Source of the DNA: Gymnothorax reevesii
Taxonomy: Eukaryota; Chordata; Actinopteri; Anguilliformes; Muraenidae
Assembly (NCBI GenBank): GCA_029721435.1
Contig: CM056576.1
Span: 112,076,666-112,140,665, forward strand
Length of the DNA stretch: 64,000 bases
Direction of reading: 5' to 3'
Positions 1 through 10,307 of the stretch are shown in pieces. Each line of letters begins with the position of its first letter. Within the stretch, counting starts at the first letter, position 1. A program made the translations under genes and the position numbers. The notes below the pieces were generated by a model. It had not been told where the DNA came from and did no database searches. It was given only the letters and a program-made list of their open reading frames with translations.

Positions 1-390
1 CTAGGTAAATTTGCATTTTTATACCATTGAATATTGTGCTTATTGTTCTTAAATAAACAAATGCAGTTCCATTAAGCACACTCAGGCATGATTACTTTCA
101 GGCCAGTTGAATCTAAACATGATTTAAATTGAACCTGCTTGACACTGAAATGTAGGCAACAAGCAGCTCATGGTGCCATGATCTAAATAAATCAAAGAAC
201 ACTTTAGAAACAAAGTGCATAAAATTTATCTGTCTGGAATGGCTAATAAAGCCATTGTTAAAGCTCTGGAACTCCACTAATAAAGAAAACTTGGAACAGT
301 GATGCACCTTCCTCAAAGTAGGAAGCCAGCTAAAAATTCCATCTAAAGCGCATCAACAACTCATAAAGGAGGTCACAAAAGAACTCAGAC
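1..390. other. Anonymous AT-rich sequence
   Basis: No recognisable gene, repeat or motif. The short open frames on both strands lack any family signature and look like chance. Confidence 0.5.
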
Positions 391-393
391 TTA

Positions 394-902
394 TGCTAGG
401 TTCACAGTGGCGCAAAAAATGATGGATTGATCGCGTATTTTTGTTGGCGTATTTTTCATGGATTAATAGTGCAAAATGTATACTACATGAACAGACTGAT
501 TTATATCAACTGATTTCTCATGCTTTTTTGACGCAAAATGAAATCAACAGGTCTGCGCACAGTTGATATCCACCGTCAATGCGCACAAGAGGGGGCCTTA
601 GCGCAGATCTACCAAGATCAACGTCCTACAATGGAATTCAACCAAGCACTGTGCAAACTGACTTTCATAACTTTGCAAAACGGAAAACGGAGAAATGCCA
701 TTCTGTTGATCAAGTTTTTAGTCAGTTCAAAACTTTTTGGACGAAAAATTTGCGTCCCCAATACACCGCGTTTTCATGACTTCTGGTTGGCTCAGTCCAA
801 CGTAGATGAACTGATGACGACTTTTCTCTGCTCAAAAGCCCAAAACCATTCCGTAGGGATGTGTTGACCCCTTTTCTGTCGGAACCTAGCGTGAACCTAG
901 CA
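394..902. mobile_element. PIF/Harbinger-type MITE with TTA target-site duplication
   Basis: A 12-bp perfect terminal inverted repeat, TGCTAGGTTCAC at the left (394-405) and its reverse complement at 891-902, is flanked by the trinucleotide TTA on both sides (391-393 and 903-905). A 3-bp TTA or TAA duplication is the hallmark of PIF/Harbinger transposition. Just inside the right terminus the GCTAGGTTC motif is repeated. The 509-bp interior carries an open frame of 109 codons (538-867) whose product I do not recognise; it could be chance or a remnant of an autonomous parent. The class is inferred from termini and duplication only. Confidence 0.65.
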
Positions 903-905
903 TTA

Positions 906-1735
906 CATCCAAAAGAACTGCAGGCCTCATTTGCTTCAGTTGAGGTCAGTATTCAGGGTTCAGAAAAGTAGAGGACTGTGCAGGAATGGCATCCATGGGA
1001 GACCGGCAAGGTGAAAACCACCACTGACCAAAAAGAACACAAAGGCTCATCTCATCTTGATAACCTCCAAAATTCTGGGATAACATTATGTCAACTGATG
1101 AGTCATAAATGGAAACTTCTGGAAGATGTGGGTCCTGTTACATCTGGCATTAAGCTAACACAGAATTCCATAATAAGAACATGATTCCAACAGTCAAACA
1201 TGGTGAAGGCAGAGTGATAGTCCAGGGCTGCTTTGTTAATTCAGGACCTGGGCGACTTGCTGTAATTGATGGAATTATGACTTCTGCCTTCTTCCAGAAA
1301 ATCCCAAAAATGAATGTCTAACCATCACGACCTAAAGCTTGAGTGCAGTTGGGTTATGCAGCAGGAGAATGAGCAGATGAACACAAGCAAGTCCACTGAT
1401 GAGTAGCTCAAAAAGAAATTAAATGATGTTTTTGGAGTGGTTAGCCAAGGTCCTGACCTAAACTCATTGAGATGATGCGGCATGACCTTACACAGGCAGT
1501 TCATGCTCAACAACTTTCCAGTGTGGCTGTGTTAAAATGATTCTGCAATGAAGGATGGGCCAAAATTCCTCCACGGCAATACAGCAGAATCACTGCTAGT
1601 CAGCACAAATATTTGATTGCAGTTGTTGCTGCCAAGGGTGGCACAACCAGTTTTTAATTTTTTTTTCTTTTTTGGGGGGTAGGGGCAATTATTTCTTAAC
1701 AAGGGTTATATAGGTTTTTAATAATTCTTTACATT
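906..1735 (+). pseudogene. Tc1/mariner transposase relic, 5' and middle part
   Basis: Decayed Tc1-like transposase DNA on the plus strand. Recognisable stretches include the SDES-type catalytic region near 1095-1110, the block matching 'KHGEGRVIVQGCFVNSGPG' near 1196-1250 (in Tc1 elements a VWGCF-like block), and the C-terminal PRQYSRITASQHKYLI-like stretch near 1575-1620. The transposase frame is broken many times by stops and indels, so it is not functional. The following T-rich 3' untranslated region (about 1655-1735) is cut by LTR retrotransposon copy 1, and the Tc1 tail resumes at 7648. This nesting shows that the Tc1 element is older than the LTR element. Confidence 0.7.
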
Positions 1736-2214
1736 TGTTATGGCCCCAATTTGTTATTACATTACAACACAGCAACAGCAAGGGATGACAGACACAGTTT
1801 TAAAAACTTAACCACATTTAATTAACAAAGACAATAACAACCAACTAACAAACTAATCTATTGACCAAGATTGAAATATAAAAAAAAACAACAAATATTT
1901 ACAGTCCCTTGGTTTTGGTGGCTTGGTGATGTCCTGGGTGAGAAAAATCCACAAAAGAAACTTAACAGGTCTTGAACAGAAATGACAGGTCTGGTCACAC
2001 GTATCCTTCTTCTTGCAATTTCTCCTACTACCTTACTGTCTCAATTCTCCCCCTTATATACTCCTTTGCAGACCCCTCCCACCTTTTAGACTTTTTTTTC
2101 TTTTCTCTGGGACTTGTTTCAGACATGCCAGAAACATGCCAAAACCTAGCTCCAGTCTGAGCTCAACAAAAAAAAGGTAAATACTGCCATCCAGTGGCCT
2201 ATATTCACATTACA
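1736..2214 (-). repeat. 3' LTR of copy 1
   Basis: Near-identical to 7181-7647. In element orientation it begins TGTAATGTG at 2214 and ends GGGGCCATAACA at 1736, the canonical TG...CA. Unlike the partner LTR, it keeps the terminal GGCCATAACA, as do both LTRs of copy 2. Confidence 0.85.
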
Positions 2215-2224
2215 CCTCCATTCC
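2215..2224 (-). other. Polypurine tract of copy 1
   Basis: The sequence GGAATGGAGG, in element orientation, lies directly against the first base of the 3' LTR. This is the expected position and composition of the plus-strand priming site. The same decamer precedes the 3' LTR of copy 2. Confidence 0.75.
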
Positions 2225-2351
2225 AAAAGGGAAAAATTTTGACTAATAAAGGCAAAATTTTTCTTTTCAATACAAAATGTTTAAGTGAACACTTGTCTAT
2301 ATATACATATCATACAATATTCAAATGAACACATGATATATATATACATAT

Positions 2352-3332
2352 TCAAACATGGGATATGCATTCAGCAATCACATTGTCAGCACCCTTTACA
2401 TGCTTAATTTCCAAGTCAAACTCCTGTAAAATCAAACTCCAATTCAACAATCTCCGATTCTTGTTTTTCATCTTACTCAAAAACGTTAACGGATTGTGGT
2501 CAGTGTACACAATCATTGGCTTTTGTCCTGTACAAACATAAACCTCAAAGTGTTGTAAAGAAAGGACCAGAGCCAACAGTTCCTTCTCTATTGTGGAATA
2601 GTTCCTTTGGTGGCGATTGAACTTCCTGGAGAAGTATGCCACGGGATGCTCAATGTCATCAGAGTCACTTCTCTGTAAGAGCACAGATCCACAAGCTTGG
2701 TCGCTAGCATCGACCGCGATGGAGAACGGTTTGTTGAAGTCAGGAGATTTGAGCACGGGAAAGTGACACAGCAGAGACTTCAGGTGATCGAAGGCTCTCT
2801 GGCATGCATCATCCCAGGTGAACTTTACGCCTTTCTTCAGTTGGTTAGTTAGACTGAGAGCAATCTCAGCAAAGTTCTTGCAGAACTTGCGGTAGTACCC
2901 GATCATTCCAAGGAAGCGGCACAAAGCTTTTTTGTTGTCAGGAACTGGAAAGTCCATGATGGCTTGGACTTTAGCATTTATGGGTGCCACCTTACCCTGA
3001 CCTATGACGTAAGCAAGATAGGTGACAGTAGCACAACCAAAGTCACTCTTGTTCAGGTTAACAGTCAGGTTAGCCTGGGTCAGGCACTGGAACAACGTCT
3101 CTACATCTTTTAGATGTTCTTCCCCGGAGTCACTCCATGTGATCAGGTCATCGATGTATGCAACCGTGTGTGGCAATCCGGCGATTGTAGACTGTATCAT
3201 CCTTTGGAACGTGGCTGGGGCATTTTTCATTCCAAAGGGTAGGACTTCATACTGGTACAACCCAGATGGTGTGGCAAAATCAGAGATGCTCTTGGCCCTC
3301 TCAGTTAAAGGCACACACCAATAACCCTTCAA
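2352..3332 (-). pseudogene. pol: Reverse transcriptase (C-terminal part) and RNase H of copy 1
   Basis: This 326-codon frame follows directly after an in-frame stop that ends the preceding segment. It contains the LPFGMKNAPATFQ block, the polymerase active site YIDD at about residues 99-102, and the FLGMIGYYRKFCKNFAE connection block. It then carries a RNase H domain with SIAVDASDQACGSVL near residue 205, STIEKELLAL near 247 and the YTDHNPL block near 276. It ends with the KHVKGADNVIAECISHV tail just before the 3' untranslated region, where copy 2 reads IADCLSRV. Function: copies the element RNA into DNA and degrades the RNA template. As a free reading frame it lacks the N-terminal fingers, so copy 1 cannot make a whole enzyme. 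Confidence 0.9.
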
Positions 3333-4031
3333 TCAGTCAATCTTGGTCAGAAACTTTGCTTGCCCTACTCTATCAATACAATCATTAATCCTAGGTATTG
3401 GAAACACATCAGTTCTAGTTACAGCATTGACTTTGCAATAATCTGTACAGAATCTAGTACTTCCATCAGGTTTTGGAACAAGCACACAGGGTGAACTCCA
3501 ATCTGAGTTGGAGGGTCTGATAATATCATGTTCTAACATGTACTCAACCTCTTTCTCAGCAATCTTTCTCTTTTCAGGATTCATCCGGAACGGATGTTGT
3601 TTTATTGGTTTGGCATCACCAACATCTACATCATGAGAGGCTATAGAAACTCTTTTTGGAACATCAGGAAACAGATCCTCATATTTAATGATCAACCTCT
3701 CAAACTGATATCTCTGTGAGGGTTCTAAGTGCTGGAGTTTTACATCAAGATTTTGCAACACAGTGACAGCTGCAACCCTAGCATTTCTGTCATGATAAGG
3801 CTTCAACATGTTAATGTGACACAATTGTTTTGGTTTTCTCCTATCTGGAGTCTTCACAATGTAATTGAGATCATTGAGTTTTGTCAGAATTTCATAAGGA
3901 CCATGAAATCTAGCCTGCAATGGATTGGACTGCAAGGGAAACAACACAAGGACTTTGTCTCCTGGTTTAAACTCATGGCTTCTAGCCTTATGATCATACC
4001 AAGTTTTCATTTTTCCCTGACTTGATTTCAA
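3333..4031 (-). pseudogene. pol: Integrase C-terminal GPY/F module and RT N-terminus of copy 1
   Basis: The frame opens with the end of integrase. A GPY/F module (ARFHGPYEILTKLNDLNYIV, near residues 40-60) is followed by a CHINMLKPYHDR stretch. It then runs directly into the reverse-transcriptase N-terminus (PIKQHPFRMNPEKR, VPKPDGSTRFCTDY, VFPIPRINDCIDR). This physical join proves the IN-then-RT order. Compared with copy 2, a linker of roughly 40 codons between the GPY/F module and RT is missing in frame. An expected basic residue in the DYRKVN motif is Cys here (DYCKVN). The frame ends at an in-frame stop after LTKID. Confidence 0.88.
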
Positions 4032-4058
4032 GTTCTCTTTGGCTAGGTCACAAGCTGC

Positions 4059-4397
4059 CTACAATCTTTCCTTGAACTTGCTAACATAGTCTAACAGACT
4101 GATGTGTGGCTCTTCCTCTTGCCATTGTTCACTCAATAATAGCAAAGGTCCTCTCACTTCATGGCCAAACACTAGCTCAAACGGACTGAATCCAGTAGAC
4201 TCCTGCACTGCTTCTCTAGCTGCAAACAAATGCAAATGAACCCCTTCATCCCAGTCTTTCTCATGGTCATAACAATAAGTCCTCATCATTCTCTTGAGAG
4301 TGGAATGAAACCGCTCGAAGGCACCCTGACTTTCTGGATGATAGGCACTAGAAAGAATCTGCTTTGCACCTAGTTCATACACAACCTGCTGAAACAA
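4059..4397 (-). pseudogene. pol: Integrase catalytic-core C-terminal fragment of copy 1
   Basis: A 112-codon segment between two stops. It holds the third acidic residue of the DDE triad in the context HPESQGAFERF (near residues 21-31), then the ESTGFSPFELVFGHEVRGPL block typical of retroelement integrases. It continues the frame of the upstream 759-codon segment, separated by a stop near 4418. The break after FKERL (4058) is another stop. Confidence 0.85.
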
Positions 4398-4418
4398 TCC
4401 TGAAGTGAAATTGCTACC

Positions 4419-6698
4419 TTAGTTTGACTGAATTTCCCTGGGAAGGCCAAACAACGTGAAGAACTTTATCAAAGCCTTTGAGATTGCAGTTACCTTGATG
4501 TTACGTAGAGGTATGGCTTCGGGGAATCTGGTAGATGCACACATGATTGTCAACAAGTACTGATTTCCAGATCTAGTCTTGGGTAATGGACCAACACAAT
4601 CAACAATGACCTTAGAGAATGGCTCCCCAAATGCTGGGACAGGCTGCAACGGAGCTACAGGTGGGTCTAACTGGTGTTTTCCAACTACCTGACAAGTGTG
4701 ACAGGTTTTGCAAAAGTTGGAAACGTCTTTCCGAAGCCCAGGCCAAAAGAAGTGTTTCATGATCTTATCAACAGTCTTGTTAACACCAAGATGACCTCCT
4801 ATAGGTAAACTATGAGCCATTGTTAAGATCTCATTCCTGTAGACCTTCGGAACAACAATTTGCCTGACCACTGCCCAATCTGCATTGGCAGGGATATTAG
4901 GAGGGCGCCACTTCCGCATCAACCCACCATCCTTGAGATAATACCCAACTGGAACTGCATCTATTTCTTTATCAGGAAGGGCTCTCCTCCTTAGTGCACA
5001 AATTTCAGGATCACTAGTTTGCTCCTTAATCAACCACTTTCTGGACAGAGACAAGTCTCCAGACACATCAGAATCACCAAACCCATCTGGCTGGCTGAAC
5101 AATGAACTGATAAAAGTGTCTGATAAGTTCTCAAACGGAGAAACCATAGTGGGCCAATCAAAGTCATGAGGCGAACCACCTGAGTCCTGACTATTCAATG
5201 TGCTGGACGGCACCACAATATCTTCTTCTTTAGTCTTCTTGGCCATAGCACGAGTCACTGCGCAAGAAGGATACAGAGATGGGTCCTCATCCCCATCTTC
5301 AATGCTCGGCTGTGAAGTAAGATGTACAGGGGGAACTACTTTGCCCCCAGCTAGGTCATTGCCTAGCTGCAGAGAAACACCCTTTATAGGTAGACTTGAC
5401 ATAAGTCCCACCTTTACCTGTCCTGTAACTAAATCTGACTTCAAGAATATAGAGTGCAGGGGTCCAGATACAGTCCTCCCTTCAATACCCTGTACAAGTA
5501 TGAAATCCCCTGAAGCGGTCTCATCACGTAACTCCAAGGAGTCCATCAACAAAAGTGACTGAAAAGCTCCGGTATCCCTTAGGATATATATGGGGACAGG
5601 AGTAGTATGCTCATTCAGAGCCACAAATCCCTCTGACACAAATGGAAGAAATTCCTCCCTCACAAAGTCAGCTGTATTAGGCTTTTTAGCCCCACAAGAA
5701 GCAGGCAATTTAGCAGATCGGTTATCTACTACAGGGGTATCTAACCTTGTTTTCACAAAGGCATTTGGTTTGGTATCCTTTTCTTTTTCTTTCTTAGCTT
5801 TAAGGAACCAACAGTTAGTTGTAACATGACCAGATTTCTTGCAATAACTGCAAACAAGACCACTTTTGTCACTGTCAGCTTTCACACTTTGATCAGACCT
5901 GTTACTGGATTTCTGAGCACCATCACCAGATTTGTCTTTGTCTTTGGGTGAGGAAACTTGGGTATCACCATAACCCTTTTTCTGAAATTGGGACCATCTA
6001 TTGTTACTGCTAGACTGAAATTTGGACTTATGTGTGAGAACATATTCATCTGCAAATTTGGCAGCTGATTGCAAATTCAGTGCTTGCTTCTCATTAAGGT
6101 AGGTCTTAATATCATCTTTAACACAGTTCTTGAATTCTTCAACTAACACCATCTCTTTTAGTGTGTTGAAATCATCCTTGACCTCCAAAGAAGTACACCA
6201 GCGCTCAAAGCAAACCTGCTTCTCATTAGCAAATTCAACATAAGTCTGATTTTCAGATTTCTTCAGACCTCTAAATTTCTGTCGGTAGGCGTCTGGAACC
6301 AACTCATAAGCTCTCAAAATAACCTTTTTGACAACCTCATAATCAGAGGAATCATCTGCAGACAAAGCTGAATAGGCTTGTTGAGCTTTACCCTTTAGGA
6401 CAGTTTGCAACATCAGAAGCCAGTGTTCCTTTGGCCACTGGCAACTCTTTGCTACCTTTTCAAAACACTGGAAATAGTTGTTTACGTCCTTTTCAGAAAA
6501 TGGAGGCACCAGTTTTACCTCCTGACTGGCACAAAATTTATTTTCAGTTTGAATTTTAATTTTTAGATGCTCCATTTGGAGTCTTTCTTCTGTATCGAAT
6601 TTCTCTGATTCAAAATCTCTCTGTCTCTGTCTCTCTCTTTCTGCTCTTTCCTCTTTCTCTCTCTCAAATTCTCTGTTTTTCTTTTTCTTCCCTCTCAA
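4419..6698 (-). pseudogene. gag-pol: Gag, protease and integrase N-terminal half of copy 1
   Basis: The longest frame of copy 1 (759 codons). Order: an Arg/Glu-rich coiled coil (residues 1-60); a capsid-like region (about 65-240) with the NYFQCFEKVA and EVVKKVILRAYELVPDAYR blocks, resembling the capsid region from which SCAN domains are thought to derive; a CCHC knuckle, CSYCKKSGHVTTNC, near 281-294; a protease with the LRDTGA active site near 373; the integrase HHCC zinc domain (H near 626, CHTC near 662-665); and the first catalytic Asp in VIVDCVGP near 699. The frame ends just where the second catalytic Asp should be: the motif reads EIQSN followed by a stop, while copy 2 has Asp and Gln there. 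Non-functional. Confidence 0.9.
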
Positions 6699-7098
6699 AT
6701 TCTCTTTGTTTTTCTCTTTCCTCCCTTTTAATCTCTTCTCTTGCTAATTTTTCTAACTCAAACTGCCTTTGTTTTTCTTTTTCTTCCCTTTCAAATTCTC
6801 TTTGTTTTTCTTTTTCCTCCCTTTCAATCTCTAGGATTTTTAATTTAAGTTCCATTTCTATATTTGGATTTTCCACTGGAAACTGTTCCAGATCTCCTGG
6901 TGCAAACACATTTTCATCAATGTAATATTCAACTATCTCTCTAGCCAGTCTTGCTTTTCGCATGGCTGGTTTTACCTCTGTCAGCTCCAAATGTCTGCAT
7001 ATTTCCAACAGTTCTGTCTTTTTAAAAGACTTCAAAACCCCTACGGTGGGTGATGCCAAGAAATCATCCATTGCTGTTGTCAATATATATGTATTCAA
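6664..7098 (-). pseudogene. gag: Gag N-terminus of copy 1 (SAP-like domain plus charged coil)
   Basis: The start MDDFLASPTVGVLKSF is shared with copy 2 (ATG at 31418), so the ATG of MDDF is the likely start rather than the upstream MNTYILTTA. Residues about 15-55 (SFKKTELLEICRHLELTEVK...LAREIVEYYI) resemble a SAP-type helix-loop-helix nucleic-acid-binding motif. The next 70 residues are a low-complexity E/K/R/Q coiled coil encoded by purine-rich repeats. A frameshift in these repeats moves the reading to the 759-codon frame that overlaps it by 35 bp. The SAP assignment is by pattern, not by search. Confidence 0.8.
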
Positions 7099-7162
7099 TT
7101 AAAAAAATCAATTTTACAATTTGAAATGTTAGATTTTCAATTAATGACTCTCACAATGGTCT

Positions 7163-7180
7163 TTCCCGGACGAGCCCCCA
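7163..7180 (-). other. Primer-binding site of copy 1, proline-tRNA type
   Basis: Immediately downstream of the 5' LTR, in element orientation, lies TGGGGGCTCGTCCGGGAA. From memory of retroviral primer sites this matches 17 of 18 positions of the tRNA-Pro site used by gammaretroviruses. It primes minus-strand synthesis. Confidence 0.75.
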
Positions 7181-7647
7181 ATTTGTTATTACATTACAAC
7201 ACAGCAACAGCAAGGGATGACAGACACAGTTTTAAAAACTTAACCACATTTAATTAACAAAGACAATAACAACCAACTAACAAACTAATCTATTGACCAA
7301 GATTGATATATAAAAAAAAACAACAAATATTTACAGTCCCTTGGTTTCGGTGGCTTGGTGATGTCCTGGGTGAGAAAAATCCACAAAAGAAACTTAACAG
7401 GTCTTGAACAGAAATGACAGGTCTGGTCACACGTATCCTTCTTCTTGCAATTTCTCCTACTACCTTACTGTCTCAATTCTCCCCCTTATATACTCCTTTG
7501 CAGACCCCTCCCACCTTTTAGACTTTTTTTTCTTTTCTCTGGGACTTGTCTCAGACATGCCAGAAACATGCCCAAACCTAGCTCCAGTCTGAGCTCAACA
7601 AAAAAAAAGGTAAATACTGCCATCCAGTGGCCTATATTCACATTACA
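7181..7647 (-). repeat. 5' LTR of copy 1
   Basis: In element orientation it begins TGTAATGTG at 7647 and carries a TATA box. It runs into the primer-binding site at 7180 without the terminal GGGGCCATAACA seen at the 3' LTR. A deletion between two short ATAACAAATT repeats around the LTR/leader junction would explain this. Confidence 0.85.
7486..7495 (-). promoter_or_regulatory. TATA box in the 5' LTR of copy 1
   Basis: AGTATATAAG in element orientation, about 155 bp into the LTR. It is conserved in position in both LTRs of copy 2, which supports a role as the core promoter of the element. Confidence 0.6.
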
Positions 7648-7785
7648 CCTTCAATAAAAGTATCAATTAAAAGCTGCATTTTGTGTTCACTAACTTGCTT
7701 TGCTTTATATTAAAATTAGTTGGATGTTCTGGAAAATTTACAGAGATGAAAATTTGGCATGGAAGGGGGGAAAAAAGTTGACAAC
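7648..7785 (+). mobile_element. 3' tail of the Tc1 relic split by copy 1
   Basis: The stretch AAAAGCTGCATTTTGTGTTC and the following TATTAAAATTAGTTGGATG through GGAAGGGGGG continue the Tc1 3' untranslated region interrupted at 1735. The same tail type recurs at 58160-58310. Confidence 0.55.
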
Positions 7786-8770
7786 CTTCAAAATTGGAGG
7801 TGCACAGGTTCTCCTGGAGATAAAAAATGCATGCCGACAATATATTTTAGGAATAAAGCTCTAAACTTCCGATATTAAAATTTTTTAATTGAAAAATCTT
7901 GATGAAAATACGTTTGATCATTTTCAAAATTGTTTGTGCATAGGCTCTAATGGTAGTGATAATGCATGTAAATTTACCGGGTGCTTTAGGAAAAAAAGCT
8001 CAAATAAAAATTTTGTCCATTGACGGACACACAGATGGACAAACAGACTCGCTGATTCCAGTAGTATAAATATAATTGTCAGAATAGAAGCTTTTTCTAC
8101 AACCTGATGAATCTTACATCTGTATTTATTATACAGGACAGATCAAAGCTGTATATGTATGTATTTTAATAATAATTCAAGCATTTGCCACTTCTGATAT
8201 GGTTTGTAATGATTAAGCAGTTTATAATTTCATAATTTGTCATACAAGCAATTACATTTTTTTCCTGCTTAACATCCTTACTTAGTTTTATCCAGTGTCA
8301 AACAAAGAACCTGTGGATTAAAATACATTTTTATTCCCATGCTGTTTATTATGCTCATTGTTCTCAGTTTTTTTATTTGATGTGTGATATTAAAACTTCT
8401 ATTTGATGTATGATATTGAAGCTATGGCCACAATTTACACATTAGCTAGGGCCTAATAATAAGCACAAAATGCACTTGGCGATTTACTTCTCTCTGCCTT
8501 TGAAATGTTGCATTGCAATCTGGATTACATTCAATTCAATCATTAAAGACTAAAACAAGGTGGTTTATTAAATAACACAGAACAAGATCTTTGGCAATTA
8601 CACCCCAGCAAGAAATAAGTACAGTATATAACGTTGTTGATGTTTCTGTCGATTATGTGCTCTATATGAGTAATGAAATTACCCCCGGGATCTAAACACT
8701 GGTGGTGGTGGTTAGGAACTGCTGCTGGAACAATTCCTGAGGGCCAACTTGATCAAGGAGCTGGTAGAAA
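7786..8770. other. Anonymous AT-rich sequence
   Basis: No gene or clear repeat boundary. A GGACACACAGATGGACAAAC stretch near 8025-8045 resembles termini of dispersed fish repeats, but no partner end was found. Confidence 0.4.
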
Positions 8771-9260
8771 TCAATTCAGTTCAATTCAGTTCAATTAATT
8801 TGATATAGCACTTTTCACAGATAGACTGTCGCGAAAACGCTCTACATTGAAACATTAAATAAAAGAATGAAGGGGCAGTGGCCAGCCTAATCCCTGATAC
8901 AGCAATGAGGCAAAAAAAAAACTCCCAGTAAGGAGAAAAATCCTCAACAGAGGTGAGAAAAAACTCCCGGTGGGAAGAAATCTCAGGAGGATCCCGGGTA
9001 TAGTGGGGAAGCCCAACCTCCACGGGCTCCCTAATTAATAATAAAATTAAGTAATAATACAATAAAATGGCAATCGAGTTCAATTAAAGTCCATCTAAAT
9101 AGAGGCATCAATAGCTCCAGGAAGTTGCATGTCGAGGATGAAGCTGAACTGGGTCAGGACAGCAGGACAGCAGCAGCCAGTGCTCATGGAAGGACAGGGC
9201 TTGGACGGTCCAGAACTCAGGGTCTGGGTGTTCTTTGGATGATGGTGCTGGGGAGGAGGA
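8771..9260 (-). mobile_element. 5'-truncated L2 LINE, 3' untranslated region only
   Basis: On the minus strand this matches the 3' UTR of the L2 element at 55.9-56.5 kb. Shared blocks are the CCATCCGAGCCCTGTCC / TGAGCGCTGGCTGCTGC region, the GAGATTTCTTCCCAC...GGGAGTTTTTTCTCACC block, and the AAAGCGCTATA...AAATTGAATT end with its TTGAA-type repeated tail (8771-8800). Severe 5' truncation with an intact 3' end is the normal outcome of LINE retrotransposition. Confidence 0.8.
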
Positions 9261-10090
9261 GGGTTGCGGAGTGCGTCAAAACTGGTCGACAGCTGAATGA
9301 ATGCAGGGATAGAGAAAATATTTAAGGTTGACGGCAAGCAGATGATTGGACTAGCGACGCATTATAAGATTCTGATTGGTTAATAACGAGCCAGTGTAAT
9401 TAAAACGACAAGCTGGAATCTCTGCCGGAGACTTACGACGCATGTGCAGGGAGATAGTCTTCCTGCTTGAATTTTCGCTAGTTATATGTCGCTTGTGGTA
9501 AATCAGCTTGCTAAGAGATTTTTCTTACAGCTAAGGCAGCTTTTTAACATCAATTGTCTCGGCTATTCACATCACCATTTCATTTTATGAAGAAGTGCAA
9601 TGTGGCTAATTCAATTCAGTGTATTGATTTCATACAACACAATATCTACATCGAAATGTGATGGGGAAATTCACAATGACAGCCAAAGGCTTGAATAAAA
9701 TGTAATCCCCTTTACAAGGAATCCACAAACTGAAGGACTGGTAAAAGCATTGATCAGCACTGGGTAGGCTTATTCAATATAACAATAATGTTACAATCTG
9801 TTGTTGATAGCAAGGATGGTATAGCATTGGTTCAACTAGATAACTTGGTGGTTTCAGGGACCGAGTCATGCATCTCCCCAATCCCCAAATTTCTGACAAA
9901 ATGGCTGCCGGCAGCCACATTGGACATCCAAAATTGCCAAAAATTGGTCTTGAGCATTATCAAATAAATATCTTTGCCTGTGCAAAATAATTTTAGCTTC
10001 CGGAGCCCAGAACAGAAAATCTCTGCGGGCATGGTGGCCACGGCAGCCCTGAAACTATCGCGTCGGGAAGATACAATAATGTAGCATTCT
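9261..10090. other. Anonymous sequence
   Basis: No recognisable gene or repeat. The open frames are short and without family motifs. Confidence 0.4.
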
Positions 10091-10094
10091 TTAA

Positions 10095-10303
10095 CCCTCT
10101 CCAGCCCAATTTATTATTTTGAGATATGAAAAATATTTCATTCATGGAGAAAAGTTCTTATACACTAGTGGCTGCAGGGGGAACTAACATTGTATTTTTG
10201 CAATACTGAGTTGGAAGGGTAACTTTATCAAACCATTTCCCATGTGGTCTTTATATTTTATACTTGTTATTGTTGCAAATTTGCAACATGAGCCTGGAGA
10301 GGG
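10095..10303. mobile_element. piggyBac-type MITE with TTAA target sites
   Basis: The inverted termini CCCTCTCCAG (10095-10104) and CTGGAGAGGG (10294-10303) are flanked on both sides by TTAA (10091-10094 and 10304-10307). A TTAA duplication with termini starting CCC is diagnostic of piggyBac-superfamily transposition. The interior (209 bp in all) has no coding capacity, so it would have moved with transposase supplied in trans. Confidence 0.75.
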
Positions 10304-10307
10304 TTAA

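Larger units (their letters stand above)
1736..7647 (-). mobile_element. Gmr1-like Ty3/gypsy LTR retrotransposon, copy 1
   Basis: An almost full-length LTR element on the minus strand. Reading from its own 5' end (window 7647 downward) it has an LTR, a proline-type primer-binding site, gag, CCHC zinc knuckle, protease, integrase, reverse transcriptase, RNase H, a polypurine tract and the second LTR. Integrase before reverse transcriptase is the order described for the Gmr1 group of Ty3/gypsy elements. The two LTRs differ by a handful of substitutions by eye, so the insertion is fairly recent. The coding region is disabled by a frameshift in gag and by several stops. The four bases flanking the LTRs (catt, 1732-1735; cctt, 7648-7651) may be a target-site duplication with one mismatch. 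It sits inside a Tc1 relic. Confidence 0.9.
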
